A DNA stretch of 48,867 bases from Streptomyces gelaticus (GTDB taxonomy: Bacteria > Actinomycetota > Actinomycetes > Streptomycetales > Streptomycetaceae), in the NCBI RefSeq assembly GCF_014649535.1, contig NZ_BMTF01000033.1, forward strand, positions 19,266 to 68,132, in the 5' to 3' direction. Under the pieces are notes generated by a model that saw nothing but the letters and a program-made list of their open reading frames with translations, did no database searches and was not told the DNA's origin. The position numbers and the translations under genes were made by a program. Positions 42,507-48,867 of this stretch are shown here, piece after piece. The stretch's first letter is position 1. The number at the start of each line of letters is the position of its first letter.

Positions 42507-43622
42507 ATGAGCACCGCCCCCCGCCTCACCGCCCTCGATGCCCTGCACCGTTCGCTGGGCGCGACCATGACCGACTTCGCGGGCTGGGACATGCCCCTGC
42601 GGTACGCCAGCGAGCGCGACGAGCACAACGCGGTGCGCACCAGGGCCGGTCTCTTCGACCTGTCGCACATGGGCGAGATCACCGTCACCGGCCCCGCGGC
42701 CGCGGCCTTCCTGAACTTCGCGCTGGTCGGCAACATCGGCACGGTCGCCGTGGGCCGCGCCCGCTACACCATGATCTGCGCCGAGGACGGCGGCATCATG
42801 GACGACCTGATCGTCTACCGGCTGGGCGAGACCGAGTACATGGTGGTCGCCAACGCGGGCAACGCCCAGATCGTGCTGGACGCGCTGACGGCGCGGGCCG
42901 AGGGCTTCGACGCCGAGGTGCGCGACGACCGCGACGCGTACGCGCTGCTCGCCGTCCAGGGCCCCGAGTCCCCCGCCATCCTGGCAGCCGTCACCGATGC
43001 CGACCTGGACGGCCTGAAGTACTACGCCGGGTTGCCCGGCACCGTCGCGGGTGTCCCCGCGCTGATCGCGCGTACCGGCTACACCGGCGAGGACGGCTTC
43101 GAGCTGTTCGTCGCCCCCGAGCACGCCGAGCAGCTCTGGAGGGCGCTGACCGAGGCGGGCGCCTCCCACGGCCTGATCCCGTGCGGGCTCTCCTGCCGCG
43201 ACACGCTGCGCCTGGAGGCGGGCATGCCGCTGTACGGGCACGAGCTGACGACGGCGCTGACCCCGTTCGACGCCGGTCTCGGCCGGGTCGTGAAGTTCGA
43301 GAAGGAGGGCGACTTCGTCGGCCGCAAGGCCCTGGAGGCCGCCGCCGGGCACGCCGAGACCGCCCCGCCCCGCAAGCTGGTCGGGCTGGTCGCCGAGGGC
43401 CGCCGGGTGCCGCGCGCCGGCTTCTCCGTGACCGCCGGCGGCGAGGTCATCGGCGAGGTCACCTCGGGCGCCCCGTCGCCCACCCTGGGCAAGCCGATCG
43501 CCATGGCGTACGTCGACGCCGCGCACGCCACGCCCGGCACCGCGGGCATCGCAGTGGACATCCGGGGCAGCCACGAGCCGTACGAGGTCGTGGCGCTGCC
43601 GTTCTACAAGCGCCAGAAGTGA
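42507..43622 (+). CDS. gcvT: Glycine cleavage system aminomethyltransferase (T protein)
   Basis: 371 residues, normal length. Conserved blocks: DFAGWDMPLRYAS, GLFDLSHMGEI, VQGPESPAILAAV, IARTGYTGEDGFELFV, PCGLSCRDTLRLEAGMPLYG and KFEKEGDFVGRKAL. It takes the aminomethyl group from lipoyl-GcvH to tetrahydrofolate, giving methylene-THF and ammonia. The start is ATG 42507, GGGAG upstream, immediately downstream of the glycine riboswitch. First gene of gcvT-gcvH-glyA. Confidence 0.97.
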   Translation: MSTAPRLTALDALHRSLGATMTDFAGWDMPLRYASERDEHNAVRTRAGLFDLSHMGEITVTGPAAAAFLNFALVGNIGTVAVGRARYTMICAEDGGIMDDLIVYRLGETEYMVVANAGNAQIVLDALTARAEGFDAEVRDDRDAYALLAVQGPESPAILAAVTDADLDGLKYYAGLPGTVAGVPALIARTGYTGEDGFELFVAPEHAEQLWRALTEAGASHGLIPCGLSCRDTLRLEAGMPLYGHELTTALTPFDAGLGRVVKFEKEGDFVGRKALEAAAGHAETAPPRKLVGLVAEGRRVPRAGFSVTAGGEVIGEVTSGAPSPTLGKPIAMAYVDAAHATPGTAGIAVDIRGSHEPYEVVALPFYKRQK

Positions 43623-43714
43623 CGTCCGCGCACCTCGGAAAGTGACGCAGTCGCGTCTCACACCGTAAGACCACCGTTCATCAGCACTCCCCCGCGTACA
43701 GGAGAATTCAGGTC

Positions 43715-44092
43715 ATGAGCAACCCCCAGCAGCTGCGTTACAGCAAGGAGCACGAGTGGCTGTCGGCCGTCGAGGACGGTGTGGCCACGATCGGCATCAC
43801 CGAATTCGCAGCCAACGCGCTCGGCGATGTCGTCTACGCCGACCTGCCCAAGGTCGGTGACACGGTGACCGCGGGCGAGACCTGCGGTGAGCTGGAGTCG
43901 ACCAAGTCGGTCAGCGACCTGTACTCCCCGGTGACCGGCGAGGTCACCGAGGCGAACCAGGACGTCGTGGACGACCCGTCGCTGGTGAACTCCGCTCCCT
44001 TCGAAGGCGGCTGGCTGTTCAAGGTACGCGTCGCGGAGGAGCCGAAGGACCTGCTCTCCGCCGACGAGTACACCGAGTTCTCCGGCAACTAA
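43715..44092 (+). CDS. gcvH: Glycine cleavage system H protein
   Basis: 125 residues. The lipoylated Lys64 lies in ESTKSVSDLYSPVTGEV, and the start LRYSKEHEWLS and WLFKVRV are typical. It shuttles the aminomethyl intermediate between GcvP, GcvT and Lpd. An AGGAG precedes the ATG. The 92-bp gap after gcvT has no evident terminator, so the two are probably co-transcribed and share the riboswitch. Confidence 0.97.
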   Translation: MSNPQQLRYSKEHEWLSAVEDGVATIGITEFAANALGDVVYADLPKVGDTVTAGETCGELESTKSVSDLYSPVTGEVTEANQDVVDDPSLVNSAPFEGGWLFKVRVAEEPKDLLSADEYTEFSGN

Positions 44093-44112
44093 AGACCCCA
44101 AGGGACCACCTG

Positions 44113-45372
<1,260 letters not shown>

Positions 45373-45396
45373 TCCGGACACGTTCCGGCAACACGT

Positions 45397-45446
45397 TGGG
45401 GCGGGGCACCGCGCACACTGAACAGTGAGCGCGGTGCCCCGCCCCA
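45397..45446 (+). terminator. Very long near-perfect hairpin between glyA and sdaA
   Basis: 18 perfect pairs (45397-45414 with 45429-45446; core GGGGCGGGGCACCGCGC), then one A-A mismatch, then CACTG-aa-CAGTG, together spanning 50 nt. It starts 24 bp past the glyA stop. It probably ends the gcvT-gcvH-glyA transcript and insulates sdaA. Confidence 0.8.
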
Positions 45447-45531
45447 TGCCCCCGCTCTTCGGGCCGCCCGGCCCGGCATGTACCGCACCACCGGCAGACG
45501 ACGATGTCTACCAACCCCTGAGGAGTCACCC

Positions 45532-46914
45532 GTGGCCATCTCGGTCTTCGACCTGTTCTCGATCGGCATCGGCCCGTCCAGCTCCCATACGGTGGGCCCG
45601 ATGCGCGCCGCCCGTATGTTCGCGCGCCGTCTGAAGAACGAGGGCCTGATCGCGCACACCGCCTCGATACGCGCCGAGCTGTACGGCTCGCTCGGTGCCA
45701 CCGGTCACGGCCACGGCACCCCCAAGGCCGTCCTGCTCGGCCTGGAGGGCGAGTCGCCGCGCACCGTCGACGTGGAATCCGCCGACGAGCGGGTGGAACA
45801 GATCCGCACCACCGGCCGGATCAACCTCCTCGGCATGCACGAGATCGACTTCGACGCCGACGAGCAGCTGGTCCTGCACCGCCGCAAGGCCCTCCCGTAC
45901 CACGCCAACGGCATGACGGTCTTTGCCTTCGACCGCGAGGGCGCCCCGCTCCTGGAGAAGACCTACTACTCGGTCGGCGGCGGCTTCGTCGTCGACGAGG
46001 ACGCGGTCGGCGAGGACCGGATCGTGCTCGACGACACCGTGCTGAAGTACCCCTTCCGCACCGGCGACGAGCTGCTGCGGCTCTCCCGGGACACCGGCCT
46101 GTCCATCTCCTCGCTGATGCTGGAGAACGAGCGGGCCTGGCGCACCGAGGACGAGATCCGCTCGGGCCTGCTGGACATCTGGCGCGTCATGCAGGCGTGC
46201 GTCTCGCGCGGCATGTCCCGCGAGGGCATCCTGCCCGGCGGCCTCAAGGTCCGCCGCCGCGCCTCGACCACCGCCCGCCAGCTGCGCGCCGAGGGCGACC
46301 CGCAGACCCACGCGATGGAGTGGATCACCCTCTACGCGATGGCGGTCAACGAGGAGAACGCGGCGGGCGGCCGGGTCGTCACCGCGCCCACCAACGGCGC
46401 CGCGGGCATCATCCCGGCGGTGCTGCACTACTACATGAACTTCGCGGCCGGCGGCGCCACCGAGGCCGAGAAGGAGGACGGCGTCGTCCGCTTCCTCCTC
46501 GCGGCCGGGGCCATCGGCATGCTCTTCAAGGAGAACGCCTCCATCTCCGGCGCCGAGGTCGGCTGCCAGGGCGAGGTCGGCTCCGCCTGCTCGATGGCCG
46601 CGGGCGCCCTCGCCGAGGTCCTCGGCGGCACCCCCGAGCAGGTCGAGAACGCCGCCGAGATCGGCATGGAGCACAACCTGGGCCTGACCTGCGACCCCGT
46701 CGGCGGTCTCGTCCAGATCCCGTGCATCGAGCGCAACGGCATGGCCGCGGTCAAGGCTGTGACGGCGGCGAAGATGGCGCTGCGCGGTGACGGCAGCCAC
46801 AAGGTCTCCCTCGACAAGGTCATCAAGACCATGAAGGAGACGGGTGCGGACATGAGCGTGAAGTACAAGGAGACGGCGCGCGGCGGGCTCGCGGTGAACA
46901 TCATCGAGTGCTGA
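45532..46914 (+). CDS. sdaA: L-serine ammonia-lyase (iron-sulfur, single-chain)
   Basis: 460 residues, alpha and beta domains fused. It starts VFDLFSIGIGPSSSHTVGPM, the conserved SSSHT block. The catalytic domain has APTNGAAGIIPAVLHYY, the cluster cysteines in GCQGEVGSACSM and LTCDPVGGLVQIPC, and EHNLGLTCDP. It converts serine to pyruvate and ammonia through a 4Fe-4S cluster. The start GTG 45532 has AGGAG upstream. Downstream of glyA it completes a glycine-serine-pyruvate route. Confidence 0.97.
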   Translation: MAISVFDLFSIGIGPSSSHTVGPMRAARMFARRLKNEGLIAHTASIRAELYGSLGATGHGHGTPKAVLLGLEGESPRTVDVESADERVEQIRTTGRINLLGMHEIDFDADEQLVLHRRKALPYHANGMTVFAFDREGAPLLEKTYYSVGGGFVVDEDAVGEDRIVLDDTVLKYPFRTGDELLRLSRDTGLSISSLMLENERAWRTEDEIRSGLLDIWRVMQACVSRGMSREGILPGGLKVRRRASTTARQLRAEGDPQTHAMEWITLYAMAVNEENAAGGRVVTAPTNGAAGIIPAVLHYYMNFAAGGATEAEKEDGVVRFLLAAGAIGMLFKENASISGAEVGCQGEVGSACSMAAGALAEVLGGTPEQVENAAEIGMEHNLGLTCDPVGGLVQIPCIERNGMAAVKAVTAAKMALRGDGSHKVSLDKVIKTMKETGADMSVKYKETARGGLAVNIIEC

Positions 46915-47097
46915 GGAGGCGCTGAAGGGGCGCCCCGGCCCTCGTACCGAGTGCCGAGGGAGCATCACGTCCCGGCGCGTCGAGTGCCGGGGGAGCGCCC
47001 GGGGCCTCCCTCGGACACACTGACGAGCGTGGCGCCGTACGCGCTCGCGCTCGCCATGGCGCCGGTGGGCCTGATGGAGTCCCCCGGTACGGGCTTC

Positions 47098-48381
47098 TCA
47101 GCGCAGGTGCACCGGCAGCGATTCGATGCCGTAGACGATGGACAGCTTGCGGAAGGCCAGGTCCTGGGGCGGAACGGCGAGCCGCATCCCGGGGAACCGG
47201 CGGACCAGGGCCGGGTAGGCGGTACGCAGTTCCATGCGGGCCAGTTCGGCGCCTACGCAGCGGTGGATGCCGTGACCGAAGGCGAGGTGGCCGCCCGACG
47301 GGGTGCGGTGCGGGTCGAAGCGCCCGTCGTCCGTGACGTACCCGGCATCGCGGTTGGCGCCGCTCAGCGAACAGAGCACCATGTCGCCCTGCGGGATGAC
47401 CACACCGCCTATCTCGATGTCGCGGCGGGCGAACCGGGGGAAGGCGATCTGCACCGCGGAGAGGTAGCGCAGCACCTCCTCGACGAAGGGGGCGGTCATG
47501 GCGTCGTCGGTGCGTATTCGCTCCAGAACGTCCGCGTTCTGCAGCAGTACGAGAGAGCCGAGGGCGATCGTGCTGGCGGTCGTCTCGAACCCGCCGGTGA
47601 GCACGCCGTCTGCGAGGCCCGCGAGTTCCTCGTCGTCGACATGGTCGCCGTGCTCCCGCACGATCATGCCGAGCAGGCCGTCGCCCGGCTTCTCGCGCTG
47701 TGCCTTGACGACACCCCTGAAGTACTCCAGCGACTCCGACATCGCGCCGAAGGGTGCGGTCGTTCCGGCAAAGAGGTCGAAGCGGTCCATGGCGAGCTGC
47801 TGGAAGTCGTCGCGGTCCTCGTAGGGCACCCCGAGCAGCTCGCAGATCGTGAGGGAGGGGATCGGCAGCGCGAACTCCTGCACCAGGTCGACCGGGCCCC
47901 TGGCGGACGCCATCGCGTCGAGGCGCTCCTCGACGATGGCATCGATCCTGGGGGTCAGGCGCCGCAGCCGGCGCATCGTGAACTCCGGGGTCAGGATGCG
48001 GCGCAGTCGCGTGTGCACGGGAGGATCGCTGAACCCGAGCCCGCCGGGACTCTGCTCGGCGGCCACTCCGGCGTTCGTCGCGAGGTGGGCGAAGTCGGTG
48101 CTGAACCCGTCGGCCGAACCGAGAACGGCCTTCGACTCCTCGTAGCCGCTGACCACCCAGGCGTCCATACCGAACGGCAGCGAGACCTTGTGCACCGGCC
48201 GCTTCGCCCGGGTCCTGGCCAGTTTGTCCACCGGGTCGAGGCCGTTCCTGCGCAGCATCATCAGCAGGTCGTCGGGGAGCAACCGGACCGTCGAGGATCC
48301 GATCCCGTACTTCTGGATCCTGGACAGATAGGTGCGCCCGATCCGGGCGGTTATACGAGAGCGGAACGTCGTAGTAGTCAA
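47098..48381 (-). CDS. Cytochrome P450
   Basis: About 427 residues. I-helix LTGGFETTASTIALG (oxygen-binding Gly-Phe-Glu-Thr-Thr), K-helix EEVLRYL (ExxR), and heme loop FGHGIHRCVGAELARMEL with the thiolate Cys. It lacks a membrane anchor, as for soluble Streptomyces P450s, and no ferredoxin gene is adjacent. Substrate unknown. The start is probably TTG 48381, because GGAG lies 6 bases before it; ATG 48393 gives MECRLTTTTF without a ribosome site. The 46915-47097 gap before its end holds no gene. Confidence 0.93.
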   Translation of the reverse strand: MTTTTFRSRITARIGRTYLSRIQKYGIGSSTVRLLPDDLLMMLRRNGLDPVDKLARTRAKRPVHKVSLPFGMDAWVVSGYEESKAVLGSADGFSTDFAHLATNAGVAAEQSPGGLGFSDPPVHTRLRRILTPEFTMRRLRRLTPRIDAIVEERLDAMASARGPVDLVQEFALPIPSLTICELLGVPYEDRDDFQQLAMDRFDLFAGTTAPFGAMSESLEYFRGVVKAQREKPGDGLLGMIVREHGDHVDDEELAGLADGVLTGGFETTASTIALGSLVLLQNADVLERIRTDDAMTAPFVEEVLRYLSAVQIAFPRFARRDIEIGGVVIPQGDMVLCSLSGANRDAGYVTDDGRFDPHRTPSGGHLAFGHGIHRCVGAELARMELRTAYPALVRRFPGMRLAVPPQDLAFRKLSIVYGIESLPVHLR

Positions 48382-48594
48382 TCTGCACTCCATGAGTCGT
48401 CGCGCGGTCCGCACACATGGTGCGGACGTGAAAGAGCTGTGCAGCAGGCGCGGATGTGAATAGTGGCCGGCGGCGACACGGCTTGTGCCAAACGGCATTC
48501 TGTCTCAGAGCATGAACAACCGGCGCCCCGGCAGCACCGGATCCGCCCGGATCCGCCCGGCGGCGATCCGTCGGCGGCGGTCTGTAGTCGTGCG

Positions 48595-48655
48595 TGCGGT
48601 CGCGCACACGGTAGTTGCGGTCGCGCACGTGGTCGCGCCTGCGGTCGCGCCTGCG
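48595..48655. repeat. Short direct repeats GCGGTCGCGC(A/C)
   Basis: Four GGTCGCGC cores occur in 61 bp (near 48598, 48619, 48631 and 48643), with spacings of about 12-21 bp. They lie in the ~350-bp gap upstream of the P450 gene and before the next rightward gene. They could be regulator sites or simple slippage; a GATCCGCCCG duplication lies just before. Confidence 0.5.
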
Positions 48656-48734
48656 CCGTGAAGCTCGCCGCCGTTGGTTCTGTCACAGCCTCTCAACAGC
48701 ACCGTTGGCCCCAATTGCATCAGGAGCCGAGAAG

Positions 48735-48788
48735 TTGATAGGCATGAGGGAAGATGAGTTGATGCAGCTCGGCAGGGGGATTGAATGA
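48735..48788 (+). CDS. Putative 17-residue ORF coupled to the next gene
   Basis: A TTG at 48735, eight bases past AGGAG, opens MIGMREDELMQLGRGIE. Its TGA overlaps the next ATG as ATGA. An ATG at 48744 would give a 14-residue form. Ribosome site and overlap suggest a translated leader or small gene, but chance is possible at this length. No family is recognised. Confidence 0.35.
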   Translation: MIGMREDELMQLGRGIE

Positions 48789-48867
48789 AGTTCGACATGG
48801 GGGCGCAGGTTCTGACGAATCTGTCGTCGAAGTCGCGTGGGTCGAGTGATGATCTGGGTACGTTGAT
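48785..48867 (+). CDS. 5' end of an unidentified gene (cut by window edge)
   Basis: ATG 48785 with CAGGGGGA upstream begins MKFDMGAQVLTNLSSKSRGS and runs off the window after about 27 codons. The N-terminal pattern vaguely recalls small WXG100-type or helical-hairpin proteins of Streptomyces, but the visible part lacks the WXG motif, so that is only a guess. Confidence 0.6.
   Translation, partial: MKFDMGAQVLTNLSSKSRGSSDDLGTL

Noticed and set aside
46951..47097. A truncated gene beginning GTGGCGCCGTACGCG before the P450 end
   Set aside because: The frame runs into the antisense of the P450 gene with no homology and no ribosome site.

Overview
The window is very high-GC actinobacterial DNA and almost certainly Streptomyces chromosome. 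Codon third positions are overwhelmingly G or C, GTG and TTG starts are common, and an XRE/DUF397/ATPase triad is present. The gene order (gcvT-gcvH-glyA-sdaA, a five-gene peptide ABC transporter, cysteine desulfurase, mnmA, metE-like, ligA, a GGDEF-EAL protein, gatC-gatA-gatB) resembles, from memory, the conserved core region of S. coelicolor around SCO5468-SCO5502. No tRNA, rRNA or CRISPR was recognised.

Layout. 1-365: tail of a probable membrane NACHT-type protein. 400-5534: GNAT, MMPL exporter and Tat-secreted phospholipase C. 5712-9286: the gatCAB amidotransferase genes with a coupled small membrane protein between gatA and gatB. 9226-12159: a membrane GGDEF-EAL protein (RmdB-like). Its conserved part is followed by a frame disruption, a ~39-bp minisatellite and a MITE-like element. 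12501-17062: ligA, a MetE-like protein, an SDR and a LOG-family protein, all leftward. 17182-20283: DUF427, an alpha/beta-hydrolase pseudoenzyme, a frameshifted HATPase and an XRE + DUF397 pair. 20495-25340: secreted peptidase, mnmA, Tat-exported amidase and cysteine desulfurase. 25341-31025: an island with a large secreted S8 protease converging on a TrmB/LuxR-type regulator, flanked on both sides by two copies of a short conserved segment. 31026-39208: thioesterase-like protein, TRIC channel, and a dipeptide/oligopeptide transporter operon with an intercistronic stem-loop. 39646-42107: two SseB-family proteins and a P-loop kinase-like protein. 42272-46914: tandem glycine riboswitch and gcvT, gcvH, glyA, sdaA. 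47098-48381: cytochrome P450. 48735-48867: a tiny coupled ORF and the first codons of a further gene.

How the genes work together. GcvT, GcvH, GlyA and SdaA form a glycine/serine/one-carbon module gated by glycine through the riboswitch; GcvP and Lpd are not here. GatCAB makes Gln-tRNA and Asn-tRNA by transamidation. Cysteine desulfurase probably supplies sulfur for MnmA tRNA thiolation. The ABC operon imports peptides. The least explained parts are the protease/regulator island with its two flanking modules, the degraded 3' end of the GGDEF-EAL gene, and the decayed genes around 17.6-18.9 kb.
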